DNA of 64,000 bases from Pseudomonas corrugata (GTDB lineage Bacteria > Pseudomonadota > Gammaproteobacteria > Pseudomonadales > Pseudomonadaceae), in the NCBI RefSeq assembly GCF_001269905.1, contig NZ_LHVK01000014.1, positions 124,397 through 188,396 on the forward strand. The letters run 5' to 3'. Shown here one piece after another: positions 7,799 to 17,068 of this stretch (position 1 is the stretch's first letter; each line of letters starts with the position of its first letter). Position numbers and translations under genes: made by a program. The notes beneath the pieces are model-generated. The model was given only the letters and a program-made list of their open reading frames with translations, was not told the DNA's origin and searched no databases.

Positions 7799-8857
7799 TC
7801 AGTGGCCTTCTGCAGGTGTACCCGATGGTCGCTCTTCAAGCCGGGCTCGCTCACGATCCAACTCATTGCGCAGTTCTTCTTCTGTCGGGAGTACAAGTTG
7901 GTACTGACTGGCGAAGAGCTGTTCGTTGCCTTGCAGCACTGAGTAGCGCACCACCGACTCGTCCTTCTGCGCACAGAGAATGATGCCGACGGTGGGTTTG
8001 TCATCCGGGCCGCGTCTCAGGTCGTCGTAGAGGCGGACGTACATGTCCATCTGGCCGATGTCCTGGTGGCTGAGTTCGCCGCGCTTGAGGTCGACGATCA
8101 CAAAGCATTTGAGCAGATAGTTGTAGAACACGAGGTCGACGTAGAAGTCCTTGCTCTCGGTGCTGATGCGCTGCTGACGGGCAACGAAGGCAAAGCCCTT
8201 GCCCAGTTCGAGGAGGAATCCCTGCAGTTGGTCGATCAGGGCCTGTTCCAGGTCGGTTTCCAGCAGGAGGCCGGCATTGGGCAGTCCGAGAAACTCCAGG
8301 ACGACCGGGTCCCTGACGATATCCCTTGGGCCGAGATCGAAAGCTTTCAGGTTGTCCGAGGCCTCTTGCTTCACCTTTGGCCGGTCGCGGCTTGCCAGCA
8401 GGCGCTCGTAGTAGAAGGTTCCGATTTGCCGTTCCAGGGCGCGGGTGGACCAGTTCTGTGTGGCGGTTTCGTTCATGTACCAATGCCGGGCGTTGTCGTT
8501 CTCCACCCGGAGAAGCGTGCGGTAGTGGGTCCAGCTCAATTCGTGACGCAGTGCGTCACACTTTGGAAATGCCTGATAAAAAAGCCGCATATAACGCAGA
8601 TTCGAGGCATCGAACCCTTTTCCAAACTTCGCCGTAAGTGTTCTTGCCAGAATTGGCAGCAGTTGTTTCCCATAAGCCGCCCGCTCAGCTCCTCGCTGCT
8701 CGAATTCAACGATATGCCGGCCGATCTGCCAGCAGGTCTGTACTTGAAGGGTATCAACGGCGCGCAGCACTTTACGACGTGCCTGCTGGATCAGTTCACC
8801 GAGTTCGTTGATCAGTGGCGCAAGCTTTGGATCGTCTTGGGATAAAAGTGGACTCAT
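7799..8857 (-). CDS. DUF1016 (YhcG-type) PDDEXK nuclease domain protein
   Basis: A 352-residue protein of the YhcG/DUF1016 family. The N-terminal half (WQIGRHIVEFEQRGAERAAYG ...) is the DUF1016 helical domain. The C-terminal half carries the PD-(D/E)XK core: D241 (FYVDLVF) and D256-x-K258 (VIVDLK). Family members occur near restriction and other defence genes, and a role in DNA processing or defence is suspected rather than proven. The catalytic residues look intact. About 240 nt separate it from the upstream small gene, so it may have its own promoter. It sits with vapBC and two small paralogs in the accessory stretch before tRNA-Phe. Confidence 0.88.
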   Translation of the reverse strand: MSPLLSQDDPKLAPLINELGELIQQARRKVLRAVDTLQVQTCWQIGRHIVEFEQRGAERAAYGKQLLPILARTLTAKFGKGFDASNLRYMRLFYQAFPKCDALRHELSWTHYRTLLRVENDNARHWYMNETATQNWSTRALERQIGTFYYERLLASRDRPKVKQEASDNLKAFDLGPRDIVRDPVVLEFLGLPNAGLLLETDLEQALIDQLQGFLLELGKGFAFVARQQRISTESKDFYVDLVFYNYLLKCFVIVDLKRGELSHQDIGQMDMYVRLYDDLRRGPDDKPTVGIILCAQKDESVVRYSVLQGNEQLFASQYQLVLPTEEELRNELDRERARLEERPSGTPAEGH

Positions 8858-9096
8858 CGAATATCAGCCGAAGTGGTGGGCGGTCCAGAAAAGGATGCTT
8901 CAATCGGTATTTCGATGATGCCGGACGAGGCTGATTGACCTGGATGAAAAGCGACAGATACATGCAGGATCGGTTTGAGGCAGCGTTATGTCTGTTGCGT
9001 CAGAACCTGTAGGCGCTGTCCGAAGAAAGTGTCGGTGTGCGGAAAGTTCTGACGCAGGCTACCCAGTTTGACCGGGCAGCCTCGTAGTCACCGAAG

Positions 9097-9504
9097 TTAA
9101 TCAGACGCTTGCGTCAGTTGCCGGGATGCTGCGACGTAATCGGCCTGGAACTGGGGGCTTTCGACCCAGTCCAGTGCAGTTTGCTCGTCAACTCCCGTGG
9201 TCAGGCGACGGTATTCGATCAAGGCGGTAAAGATGAAGTCCGTGGCTTCTTCCTCACCTTCCTGTTCCAGCACCAGCGCCAGCAGTGGATGCCCTAGGAA
9301 GGCGGCGCACATGGCCTGCTGACTGACTTTTTCAGCCGTGCGCATCTGGTTGAACAGATCGGACAGGTCCACCGTTTCCAGATCGATGCGCTCATCGTTC
9401 GGGTCCAGGAAGTCGTTCGGCGCAGCGGCACGTTGAACGCGGTTCTGCTTGGCTTTCGCTTTGGCGCGCTGGTTACGTTTCTGCTGTTTGTTCGCCGATG
9501 CCAT
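9097..9504 (-). CDS. Conserved small protein with NKQQKR basic N-terminus (paralog B)
   Basis: A 135-residue hypothetical protein with a basic N-terminus (MASANKQQKRNQRAKAKAKQ) and an acidic, alpha-helical remainder (DLETVDLSDLFNQMRTAEKV). It is paralogous to the product at 7208-7654; the similarity is strongest in the first 22 residues and extends loosely through the body (TAxxW at the C-terminal third). Same orientation, with the DUF1016 nuclease between them. No function recognised. Confidence 0.8.
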   Translation of the reverse strand: MASANKQQKRNQRAKAKAKQNRVQRAAAPNDFLDPNDERIDLETVDLSDLFNQMRTAEKVSQQAMCAAFLGHPLLALVLEQEGEEEATDFIFTALIEYRRLTTGVDEQTALDWVESPQFQADYVAASRQLTQASD

Positions 9505-9569
9505 GGGCCGGATTCCTGACGTGAATTGAAGCTGTATATCCTACAGCCTCAAGGCCAATGCTTCGAACC

Positions 9570-9899
9570 TCAATCCACCACGAACAAGGTGGCACCCTGG
9601 GAAGTCGAAGAACGATGGGGCTCGGCCTGGTCGGCCACCTGGTAGCTCATGCCAGCCTTGAGCACGAAGTGCCGTCCATCCTCCAGCTCGGTGTTCAGCT
9701 CACCTTTCAGGCAAAACAGGATGTGCCCTTTGATGCACCAGTGGTCGGCGAGGTATCCCGCCGTGTATTCCACCATCCGCACCCGGATATTCCCGAACTG
9801 CCGGGTCCGCCAATATGCCGTTCCGGTGACGCCTTTGTGTTCGGTCGGTTCGATGGTTGACCAGTCGGTGGTGCCGAAGGGGATGCCGGTGATGTCCAT
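9570..9899 (-). CDS. DHCW-motif cupin protein
   Basis: A 109-residue single-domain cupin. It contains ADHWCIKGHILFCLKGEL, the conserved cupin strand in which this family has Asp-His-x-Cys, and ends with SYQVADQAEPHRSST. The start at ATG 9899 was chosen because family members begin MDITGIPFGTTDWS; the longer frame to 9998 overlaps the tRNA-Phe terminator. Function unknown; cupins usually bind a metal or a small ligand. Confidence 0.8.
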   Translation of the reverse strand: MDITGIPFGTTDWSTIEPTEHKGVTGTAYWRTRQFGNIRVRMVEYTAGYLADHWCIKGHILFCLKGELNTELEDGRHFVLKAGMSYQVADQAEPHRSSTSQGATLFVVD

Positions 9900-9982
9900 G
9901 ACGACTCGTTTGTTAGGGAAGGGAGAGCAACGAGGGGCGAATGTAACTGAGTCGGCGAGACGGTGGAATAAACCCAGGCAAT

Positions 9983-10016
9983 AAAAAACCCCGATCAATT
10001 GCTTGATCGGGGTTTT
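9983..10016 (-). terminator. Rho-independent terminator of tRNA-Phe
   Basis: On the minus strand CCCCGATCAA (10012-10003) pairs with TTGATCGGGG (9998-9989), followed by TTTTTT. It begins 8 nt after the tRNA 3' end. Flanking A and T runs make it able to work in both directions. Confidence 0.85.
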
Positions 10017-10023
10017 CGGTATT

Positions 10024-10099
10024 TGGTGCCCAGAGACGGAATCGAACCGCCGACACGGGGATTTTCAATCCCCTGCTCTACCGACTGAGCTATCTGGGC
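10024..10099 (-). tRNA. tRNA-Phe (anticodon GAA)
   Basis: A 76-nt cloverleaf on the minus strand, starting GCCCAGATAGCTCAG. The anticodon arm is GGGGATTGAAAATCCCC with anticodon GAA, the T-arm is GGTTCGATTCC, and CCA is encoded. Its 3' end faces the accessory block at 5900-9900. Confidence 0.97.
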
Positions 10100-10109
10100 A
10101 ACGGGGCGC

Positions 10110-10138
10110 ATTAAACGGGTTTTTCAGGGGGGCGTCAA
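10110..10138 (-). promoter_or_regulatory. Promoter of tRNA-Phe
   Basis: TTGACG (10138-10133) and TTTAAT (10115-10110) are 17 bp apart on the minus strand. A GC-rich stretch (GCGCCCCG) lies between the -10 and the tRNA, as expected of a stringently controlled promoter. Confidence 0.7.
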
Positions 10139-10201
10139 GCAAGTTTTCAAAAAATATTTAATTATTACCGTCGCTTACGATTCGCCCCCGGTCCGGACAG
10201 C

Positions 10202-10474
10202 TTATTCGGACGGCGGCACGTAGCCTTCGGCCTTGGCGTATTCTTCGCCGGAAAAGAACTTCGCCATCTCGCCCTGGAGGTATTTGCGGTCGTCGGCGTT
10301 CATCATGTTCAGGCGTTTTTCGTTGATCAGCAGGGTCTGGTGTTTCTGCCAGTCGCCCCAGGCCTTGGCCGAGACGTTGTCGTAGATATCCTGGCCTATG
10401 GAGCCCGGGAAGGGGGCTCGTTCCAGGGCGGGCAGTTCTTCTTTGTACTTACGGCACATGATGGTGCGGGTCAT
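10202..10474 (-). CDS. yggX: Fe(2+)-trafficking / oxidative damage protection protein YggX
   Basis: A 90-residue protein beginning [20 protein letters not shown], the diagnostic YggX start with the single conserved Cys7. Family length is about 90. YggX proteins are linked to protection of Fe-S clusters from oxidation. It overlaps the stop of mutY by 4 nt (ATGA), the same coupling seen in many gammaproteobacteria. MutY is itself a 4Fe-4S enzyme, which makes the coupling functionally sensible. Confidence 0.96.
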   Translation of the reverse strand: MTRTIMCRKYKEELPALERAPFPGSIGQDIYDNVSAKAWGDWQKHQTLLINEKRLNMMNADDRKYLQGEMAKFFSGEEYAKAEGYVPPSE

Positions 10475-11538
10475 GACGGCTCTCCTGCGTTCAATACGGC
10501 GGCCGCGCGCTCGAGCAAGGTCTTGACCGGGGCGGCGAGGCCCAGGCGCGGCGGGGTGGCGAGGTTATACCAGAGCCAGTCGGCCTCGGCCACGTGATGG
10601 CCGCTTTCCCGAACCTGGACCAGCCAGGGTTCGATTGCCAACTGGAAGTGACTGAAGGTGTGTACCAGGCCGGGCATTTCCTGGTGCTTGCCCAGCTCCA
10701 GGGCGTGCTGCAGGGCCAGGTGTTGCAGGTCGTCGAGGTCGTCGAGTTCCGGCAGGCTCCACAATCCGCCCCACAGGCCGGTGGAAGGGCGACGGTAAAG
10801 CAGGATGGCGCCTTCACGGTTGGCCAGCATTGGCATCAGCGTGCGTTTCCTGGGGACTTCCTTGCGTGGCTTGGGGATCGGGTAGCGGGTTTCCAGGCCC
10901 AGCATGTGGGCTTCGCAACCTGACTTCAGGGGGCACAGCAGGCAGCTGGGCTTGCTGCGGGTGCAGAGCGTGGCTCCCAGGTCCATCATCGCCTGGGTGT
11001 AGGCGTTGACCCGGTCCTGGGGGGTGAAGCGCTCGGCGGTGGCCCACAGCTGTTTGGCAACCCTGGGTTCGCCGGGGTAGCCTTCCTGGGCCGTGAAGCG
11101 GGCCAGCACCCGCTTGACGTTGCCATCGAGGATTGGCGCCCGCAGGCCCATGCTGATGCTGGCGATGGCGCCGGCGGTAGACAGGCCGATCCCCGGCAGT
11201 TCGGTGAGTTTTTCCACGTCCCGGGGGAATTCGCCGCCGTACTGGTCGACGACGATCTTCGCGCTCTTTTGCAGGTTGCGCGCACGGGTGTAATAGCCCA
11301 GACCGGTCCACAGGTGCAGTACTTCGTCTTCCGGTGCGGCGGCCAGGGCCTGGACGGTGGGCAGCGAGGCCATGAACCGGTCGAAGTAGTTGAGCACGGT
11401 GCTGACCTGGGTCTGCTGCAACATGATCTCGGAGACCCACACCCGGTACGGAGTGATGTCTTGTTGCCAAGGCAAGTCGTGACGCCCGTGGCGGTCGAAC
11501 CAGTCCAGGACGGCGCTGGAAAACTGCTCGGCTCTCAT
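10471..11538 (-). CDS. mutY: A/G-specific adenine glycosylase MutY
   Basis: A 355-residue base-excision repair enzyme that removes adenine opposite 8-oxoguanine. Visible are the helix-hairpin-helix region [18 protein letters not shown], the catalytic Asp in [14 protein letters not shown], the four-cysteine 4Fe-4S cluster ([17 protein letters not shown]), and a C-terminal NUDT1-like recognition domain ([18 protein letters not shown]). The start at 11538 gives [20 protein letters not shown] and overlaps asmA by 4 nt; an upstream extension to 11721 would lie inside asmA and is rejected. Confidence 0.96.
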   Translation of the reverse strand: MRAEQFSSAVLDWFDRHGRHDLPWQQDITPYRVWVSEIMLQQTQVSTVLNYFDRFMASLPTVQALAAAPEDEVLHLWTGLGYYTRARNLQKSAKIVVDQYGGEFPRDVEKLTELPGIGLSTAGAIASISMGLRAPILDGNVKRVLARFTAQEGYPGEPRVAKQLWATAERFTPQDRVNAYTQAMMDLGATLCTRSKPSCLLCPLKSGCEAHMLGLETRYPIPKPRKEVPRKRTLMPMLANREGAILLYRRPSTGLWGGLWSLPELDDLDDLQHLALQHALELGKHQEMPGLVHTFSHFQLAIEPWLVQVRESGHHVAEADWLWYNLATPPRLGLAAPVKTLLERAAAVLNAGEPS

Positions 11539-13760
11539 CGCTTGAACAATCCCTTGAGCGCGTCTTTCAACTCGGGGCTGACCTTGTCGCCCAGCTTCTC
11601 GTCGATCTTGTCGCTGAGACGGTCGCCAGCCAGTTTTGCCGCGACCTTGCCCAGTCCATCCTTGTCCAGGCGGCATGCCTTGGCGCCAAGTTCCAGCGGG
11701 CCACGACAGCGCAGCGGCCATTCGACATCGACGTAGCGTTCGTTGACCTGGCAGGCAGGATCGGGCATGTCGCTCTTGTCGCCTTCAACGATGACGCCGA
11801 CGCGGTAATCCATGCCAAGCACGCGCAGGTCGATGTCGCCGTTGCCGTTGACGGTCATGCCGGGGATGCGGACTTTCAGGTCCGGGTTGCTGGCTACGCC
11901 ATTGTGGAAGGTCAGGTTGCCGTCGAGTTGCCGGAACGGCGTGTCCTTGCCCCGAGGTTCGCCGCTGAGGCTCTTGCGGTTCAGCAGGGCGATGCCCTTG
12001 CACAGCTGCTGTTCTAGGTTGGCGTTGAGCAGGACACCATCGTTGATGACGAATCCGGCGTTGCCGTTGAGGCTTTCGATCAAGGCTTTCTGGCTGTTGC
12101 CGCTGGCGGTCACGGCGCTGTTGAGTGTCACCAGTCCTTTGACCGGCGGATTCTTGCCCTGGCTCTCGATGATTTTCTCGACCGGCACCCGGTTGATCCG
12201 GGTTTGCAGGCTCAACTGTGGCGTGGTCTGGCGAACATCCAGCGTGCCTTTGGCTTCGAAGTTGCCGTTGAACAGATCGCCCCGCAGGTTCTGCAGGGTC
12301 AGCAGGCCGCCCTGGCCGGTGGCCTTGAGGGCCGCGTCCTGGATCGGCAGTTTGTCGAGGATCAGTTGGCCGAAAGTCAGGTCGGCATCAAGGTCCAGTT
12401 TGCTCAGGCGTTCCACCGGAAAGAGCCGGTCGTTGCTCCAGGCGCCCTGAGTCGGAGCGTTCGGCAACGGTGTGGTGCCGGCGCCAGCCATGGCACTGGC
12501 CTCGGTGTTGCTGACTTCCTCCTCGCGGGCGGCCTTGGCGCTGTTGGTCTCTGCAGACTTTGGCGGCAGATAGCGATCAACATTGAACATGTCGGCCTTG
12601 AGTTGCGCGCGCAGTGACTGCTTGGCGAAGTCTTCCACGGCGATACGACCGCTGAAGCTGCTGTCGTCGAGCTTCAGATTGATGTTGTTGAGTTCGACGC
12701 TGGTGGGGGTGCCGGCGATGCGGCTGGCCAGTTCGACCTTGGTCAGGCTGCCTTCGCCCATGGCTGGCAGTTTCTGGCCGATGCTGTCGACGAAGTTCGC
12801 CAGGTCGAACTGGGCGATTGATATGCCGCCACTCAACTGTGGCGTTTTGTCGAGGTCGTTGACCTTCAGTTCGCCCAGAGCGCGCAACTGGTTCAGGGAC
12901 AGCTTGATGCCGGTCCATTCGGCAACGTTCGCGGCCCTGTCCAGGGATAGCTGACCCTGGGCGTTGAAATTCAGGATCTTGCCCTGTAGAGGGTCTCCGG
13001 TGACCTCGCCGGACAGTTTCAGGTCTTCGAACTTGTAGCGTTGCACGGCCCGCTCGAAGCGCAGTTCGCCAGTGACCTCGGTCCGTACGCGCACGGCCGG
13101 CTGGTTGCTGGACAGGAAGGCGGTCAGTGTGACCGGGATGTTGGTGGAGTCGTGGACCGGGCCGGTGCTCAGTTGGATGCTTTCGGCGCTGAACTGCTTG
13201 CCGGTCTGCTCGTCGGTGTATTCGATCCGGGCGTTGTTCACGGTCAGGCTGTCGATGTCCAGGCGGGTTGGCTGGGCCGGTTTTTCCGCCGGGGTGCTGG
13301 CGGGCGGAGCAGGTTGATCGGCCGGTGCCGGAGCGCCCGCAGTTGTTGGGGACGCAGGGGCCTTGCCGATGTCTTCCCAGTTACCGTGACCGTTCTTGTC
13401 ACGGTTGAGGCGCAGGTTCAGGCCTTCGACCCGAACGTCGCTCATCTGAACTTCCCGGCGCAGCAGCGGCATGACCCGCACCGAAAGACCGAGCATCTGC
13501 AGGTCAGCGAAAGGTTGTGTCGGGTTGGCCAGCGTCGCAACGCTGGCTTCGTGCAGTTCCAGGCCCAACCATGGGAACAGACTCCAGCCGATGTCTCCAT
13601 TGAGGGTCAACTCAATGTGGGCCTTGTCGCGGGCTATCTGGCGGATCTCTTCCTTATAGTCGTTGGGATCGAAGAGGTGGGTCAGGGCAAAGCCCAAGGC
13701 CACAATGATCAGCAACAGCCCGAGAAGTACCAGACCCAGGATTTTGCCGAACGCTTTCAT
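11535..13760 (-). CDS. asmA: AsmA family protein
   Basis: A 741-residue envelope protein with one N-terminal membrane anchor (ILGLVLLGLLLIIVALGFAL) and a long beta-rich periplasmic body. AsmA-like proteins are now seen as bridge-type lipid carriers between inner and outer membrane. A proline/alanine-rich linker (about 135-165) and a C-terminal AsmA_2 region (VNGNGDIDLRVLGMDYRVGV) are visible. Two cysteines near the C-terminus (DPACQVNERY, PLRCRGPLE) may form a disulfide. It is the promoter-proximal gene of asmA-mutY-yggX. Confidence 0.93.
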   Translation of the reverse strand: MKAFGKILGLVLLGLLLIIVALGFALTHLFDPNDYKEEIRQIARDKAHIELTLNGDIGWSLFPWLGLELHEASVATLANPTQPFADLQMLGLSVRVMPLLRREVQMSDVRVEGLNLRLNRDKNGHGNWEDIGKAPASPTTAGAPAPADQPAPPASTPAEKPAQPTRLDIDSLTVNNARIEYTDEQTGKQFSAESIQLSTGPVHDSTNIPVTLTAFLSSNQPAVRVRTEVTGELRFERAVQRYKFEDLKLSGEVTGDPLQGKILNFNAQGQLSLDRAANVAEWTGIKLSLNQLRALGELKVNDLDKTPQLSGGISIAQFDLANFVDSIGQKLPAMGEGSLTKVELASRIAGTPTSVELNNINLKLDDSSFSGRIAVEDFAKQSLRAQLKADMFNVDRYLPPKSAETNSAKAAREEEVSNTEASAMAGAGTTPLPNAPTQGAWSNDRLFPVERLSKLDLDADLTFGQLILDKLPIQDAALKATGQGGLLTLQNLRGDLFNGNFEAKGTLDVRQTTPQLSLQTRINRVPVEKIIESQGKNPPVKGLVTLNSAVTASGNSQKALIESLNGNAGFVINDGVLLNANLEQQLCKGIALLNRKSLSGEPRGKDTPFRQLDGNLTFHNGVASNPDLKVRIPGMTVNGNGDIDLRVLGMDYRVGVIVEGDKSDMPDPACQVNERYVDVEWPLRCRGPLELGAKACRLDKDGLGKVAAKLAGDRLSDKIDEKLGDKVSPELKDALKGLFKR

Positions 13761-13851
13761 GGGCGAGTCCTTGTAGGTTGAGTTCAGAATTTAGCCTGCG
13801 AGTATAACGCTGTGGATTGCTGGTGCGTTGGGGTGATCGTTTTCGTGGCGC

Positions 13852-14250
13852 TCAACTTTCGTCCAGCGCCAACTTCAATTTGGCTGCCAGGGCCTGGGCC
13901 ATCAAGTGTCCGGCAGGGGCCAGCAGCCGCAGTTCGGCGCCCTCTCGCCGAGCCATCCGCTGTGCTTCGCTGACCAATCGCTCCGCTACGCCACGGCGAC
14001 GGGTCACGCTTCGTACGCACATCTGAGACAAATGCCAGACGTTCCGGTGCCGTTGCAGGCGTGCGGCGCCGAGCAGTCGATCATTGAAGCGAGCCGCAAT
14101 GAATGAGCTATCGTGCAAGTAATCCTGGACCAGCTGAGTGGCATCGCTGAACGGCTCGAGCAGCCAGGGCGGGGCGTCCAGGTAGATTTTATGCAGGTCC
14201 TGCCGATCCTGGCCGGTAGCTTCAATCAGGTGCTCAACAACAATGGGCAT
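13852..14250 (-). CDS. panZ: PanZ-family acetyl-CoA sensor (GNAT)
   Basis: A 132-residue GNAT-fold protein. The acetyl-CoA loop appears as VRSVTRRRGVAERLVSEAQR. Length and the N-terminal MPIVVEHLIEATGQDRQDLHKI fit the PanZ/PanM family, which promotes self-cleavage of aspartate decarboxylase PanD and links coenzyme A level to pantothenate synthesis. The gene stands alone between asmA and the transporter gene, which is divergent. Assignment is by family resemblance; panD is not in the window. Confidence 0.8.
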   Translation of the reverse strand: MPIVVEHLIEATGQDRQDLHKIYLDAPPWLLEPFSDATQLVQDYLHDSSFIAARFNDRLLGAARLQRHRNVWHLSQMCVRSVTRRRGVAERLVSEAQRMARREGAELRLLAPAGHLMAQALAAKLKLALDES

Positions 14251-14511
14251 GGAAGTTCCTGAAAAATAAATGACTTTTGCCCTACAGAATGCAACCAGGG
14301 GCGCGATAAGACAGATGACGTGAAAAAGGTGATATCACTTTGGTTTTTCTGTCACGAGCAAATGGTAACCTTTACCCGTTCGCCCGTCCTTCTGCGACTT
14401 GATGTCACACCAACAGGGAGCTTCACCAGAAAATACAGCCGCGCCTGCGTGCAAATAAGGCTGAGGGTGATGCGTGGCTGGCGAACCATTCTAACAATTG
14501 GGGGATACACA

Positions 14512-16173
14512 ATGAGCACGAGTATCACGGCGGGCGGCGTTGCCGACCAGCCTGCGTTCCTCTCCAAGGAGCGTATCATCGCCAAATCAGGTTTCAACCG
14601 GTGGCTGGTTCCACCGGCCGCCCTGGCCATTCACCTCTGCATCGGCATGGCCTACGGCTTCTCGGTATTCTGGTTGCCTCTGTCCAAGGCCTTGGGTATT
14701 ACCAAGCCGGTGGCTTGTGCACCGGACATGAGCTTCATCTCGCAAGTCTTTTCGTCCCAGTGCGACTGGCCGATCTCGATGCTCGGCTGGATCTACACTC
14801 TGTTCTTCATCTTCCTCGGTTGCTCGGCAGCCATTTGGGGTGGCTGGCTGGAACACGCCGGGCCACGCAAGGCTGGTGTCGTGTCGGCCTTGTGCTGGTG
14901 CGGTGGTCTGGTGATTTCCGCGCTGGGTATCTATACCCACCAGATCTGGTTGATGTGGCTCGGGTCGGGCGTGATCGGCGGCATCGGCCTGGGTCTGGGC
15001 TATATCTCCCCGGTTTCCACCCTCATCAAATGGTTCCCGGATAAGCGCGGCATGGCGACCGGCATGGCGATCATGGGCTTTGGTGGCGGGGCGATGGTCG
15101 GTGCTCCGCTGGCCGCGGCGCTGATGAGCCATTTCGCCTCGCCGACCAGCGTAGGCGTCTGGCAGAGCTTCCTGGTCATGGCCGCGATCTATTTCGTGTT
15201 CATGATCGGTGGTGCGTTGTCGTACCGCGTACCTCCGACCGGTTGGAAGCCTGAGGGCTGGACTCCTGCGCCGAAGAAAACCGCTAACTCGATGATCACC
15301 CATCGCCACGTTCACGTGAACGTAGCCTGGAAAACACCGCAGTTCGTTTTGGTGTGGCTGGTACTGTGTCTGAATGTGTCCGCTGGCATCGGCATTATCG
15401 GTATGGCCTCGCCGCTGTTGCAGGAAGTGTTCGGCGGCAAGCTGCTCGGCAACGACCTGCCTTTCGGCCAACTGGACGCTACCCAACTGGGCCAGATCGC
15501 GGCCATTGCGGCCGGCTTCACTGGCCTGCTGAGCCTGTTCAACATCGGTGGGCGGTTTTTCTGGGCATCCTTCTCGGATTACCTGGGTCGCAAGAACACC
15601 TACTTTGTGTTCTTTGCCTTGGGGGTTGCGCTGTACTCGCTGATCCCGAACCTCGGTCACCTGGGCAGCATCGCCCTGTTCGTGGCGGCGTTCTGCATCA
15701 TCCTGTCGATGTACGGCGGCGGTTTCGCCACTGTTCCGGCCTACCTGGCGGACTTGTTCGGTACGCAAATGGTCGGCGCGATCCACGGTCGTCTGTTGAC
15801 CGCCTGGGCTGCCGCCGGCGTGCTGGGTCCGGTACTGGTGAACTACCTGCGTGAATATCAGTTGAGCATCGGCGTTGAACGCGCCGCGGCCTATGACATC
15901 ACCCTGTACATCCTCGCCGGCCTGCTGGTGCTGGGCTTCCTCTGCAACCTGATGGTTCGCCCGGTCGCCGACAAATACTTCATGACCGACGCCGAACTGG
16001 CCGCCGAACAGGCGCTGGGCCATGACAAAGGCGCCGATAGCACCACTTCGCTGGAATGGAAGGCCGCACCGGGCACCAAGCCCCTGGCGGTCGCTGCCTG
16101 GCTGGTGGTGGGCATTCCGCTGGCGTGGGGCGTGTGGGTGACCCTGCAGAAGACGGCGGTGTTGTTCCACTAA
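14512..16173 (+). CDS. OFA-family MFS transporter
   Basis: A 553-residue major facilitator protein with about twelve membrane segments. The MFS loop motif after TM2 is modified, and family features include SPVSTLIKWFPDKRGMATGMA and SYRVPPTGWKPEGW, typical of the oxalate/formate antiporter family. The start at 14512 was chosen for the GGGGGA ribosome site and because the protein proper begins MSTSITAGGVADQPAFL; the frame is open to 14320. A longer extracellular loop with Cys residues (GITKPVACAPDMSFISQVFSS) is notable. Substrate not predictable; monocarboxylates are common in the family. It is monocistronic and followed by a REP element. Confidence 0.9.
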   Translation: MSTSITAGGVADQPAFLSKERIIAKSGFNRWLVPPAALAIHLCIGMAYGFSVFWLPLSKALGITKPVACAPDMSFISQVFSSQCDWPISMLGWIYTLFFIFLGCSAAIWGGWLEHAGPRKAGVVSALCWCGGLVISALGIYTHQIWLMWLGSGVIGGIGLGLGYISPVSTLIKWFPDKRGMATGMAIMGFGGGAMVGAPLAAALMSHFASPTSVGVWQSFLVMAAIYFVFMIGGALSYRVPPTGWKPEGWTPAPKKTANSMITHRHVHVNVAWKTPQFVLVWLVLCLNVSAGIGIIGMASPLLQEVFGGKLLGNDLPFGQLDATQLGQIAAIAAGFTGLLSLFNIGGRFFWASFSDYLGRKNTYFVFFALGVALYSLIPNLGHLGSIALFVAAFCIILSMYGGGFATVPAYLADLFGTQMVGAIHGRLLTAWAAAGVLGPVLVNYLREYQLSIGVERAAAYDITLYILAGLLVLGFLCNLMVRPVADKYFMTDAELAAEQALGHDKGADSTTSLEWKAAPGTKPLAVAAWLVVGIPLAWGVWVTLQKTAVLFH

Positions 16174-16216
16174 GCAATATCGAGGTGATCCCGGAGCCAT
16201 TGGTTCCGGGTGAACC

Positions 16217-16306
16217 CTGTGGGAGCGAGCCTGCTCGCGATGAGGCGTGTCAGTCGAGTCATTGTTGACTGATCCAGCGCTATCGCGAGCAGGCTCGCTC
16301 CCACAA
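16217..16306. repeat. REP/REPIN pair after MFS gene
   Basis: Two inverted copies of the REP core (GTGGGAGCGAGCCTGCTCGCGAT at 16219 and its complement ending at 16304) flank a short spacer. This is the doublet (REPIN) form spread by RAYT transposases in pseudomonads. It may also protect the 3' end of the transporter mRNA. Confidence 0.92.
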
Positions 16307-16474
16307 TTGTTTCTGGTTGATGGCCAAAAACTGCATCCCTCACTTGTATGGACATGTCTATCGCCGGCTGCGCGGGATTCAGCCCGTCAGTGATATCGTC
16401 TCCCGTGTTTCTGTTTGTCGCTCGCGCCCCTATAATGGCTGCCTTTTTCGCCCAATGATTTTGCGGAGCTGGTG

Positions 16475-17068
16475 ATGGCCGAACGTAAGGCGTCTGTCGA
16501 GCGCGACACTCTGGAAACCCAGATCAAAGCCTCGATCAACCTGGATGGCACCGGAAAGGCCCGGTTTGATATCGGCGTGCCTTTTCTTGAGCACATGCTG
16601 GACCAGATCGCCCGTCACGGGCTGATCGACCTGGACATCGTCAGCAAGGGCGACCTGCATATCGACGACCACCACACAGTGGAAGACGTCGGTATCACCC
16701 TGGGGCAGGCCTTCACCCAGGCCATCGGCGACAAGAAGGGCATCCGTCGCTACGGCCACGCCTATGTGCCGCTCGATGAAGCACTGTCGCGGGTGGTCAT
16801 CGACTTCTCCGGTCGTCCTGGCTTGCAGATGCATGTGCCATACACCCGCGCTACCGTCGGCGGCTTCGACGTCGATCTGTTCCAGGAATTCTTCCAGGGC
16901 TTCGTCAATCACGCCAATGTGACCCTGCACATCGACAACCTGCGCGGGCACAACACCCATCACCAGATCGAAACCGTGTTCAAGGCTTTCGGCCGTGCCC
17001 TGCGCATGGCCGTCGAACTCGATGACCGCATGGCCGGGCAGATGCCCTCCACCAAGGGCGTCCTGTAA
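16475..17068 (+). CDS. hisB: Imidazoleglycerol-phosphate dehydratase HisB
   Basis: A 197-residue enzyme for the seventh step of histidine synthesis, converting IGP to imidazole acetol phosphate. The two metal-binding signatures are present: [11 protein letters not shown]-type ([14 protein letters not shown]) and [12 protein letters not shown]. It is the monofunctional form without the histidinol-phosphatase domain. ATG 16475 follows GGAGCTGGTG; a GTG 3 nt upstream is also possible. It heads the hisB-hisH-DUF2164-hisA-hisF cluster, and its TAA overlaps the ATG of hisH by one base. Confidence 0.97.
   Translation: MAERKASVERDTLETQIKASINLDGTGKARFDIGVPFLEHMLDQIARHGLIDLDIVSKGDLHIDDHHTVEDVGITLGQAFTQAIGDKKGIRRYGHAYVPLDEALSRVVIDFSGRPGLQMHVPYTRATVGGFDVDLFQEFFQGFVNHANVTLHIDNLRGHNTHHQIETVFKAFGRALRMAVELDDRMAGQMPSTKGVL

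Noticed and set aside
10471-11721. MutY with an extra 60-residue N-terminus
   Set aside because: The extra codons lie within asmA and are Arg/Gln-rich; MutY proteins begin near MRAEQF.
14587-16200. A 537-codon antisense frame opposite the OFA transporter
   Set aside because: Shadow of a membrane protein gene, rich in His, Gln and Arg, without recognisable domains.
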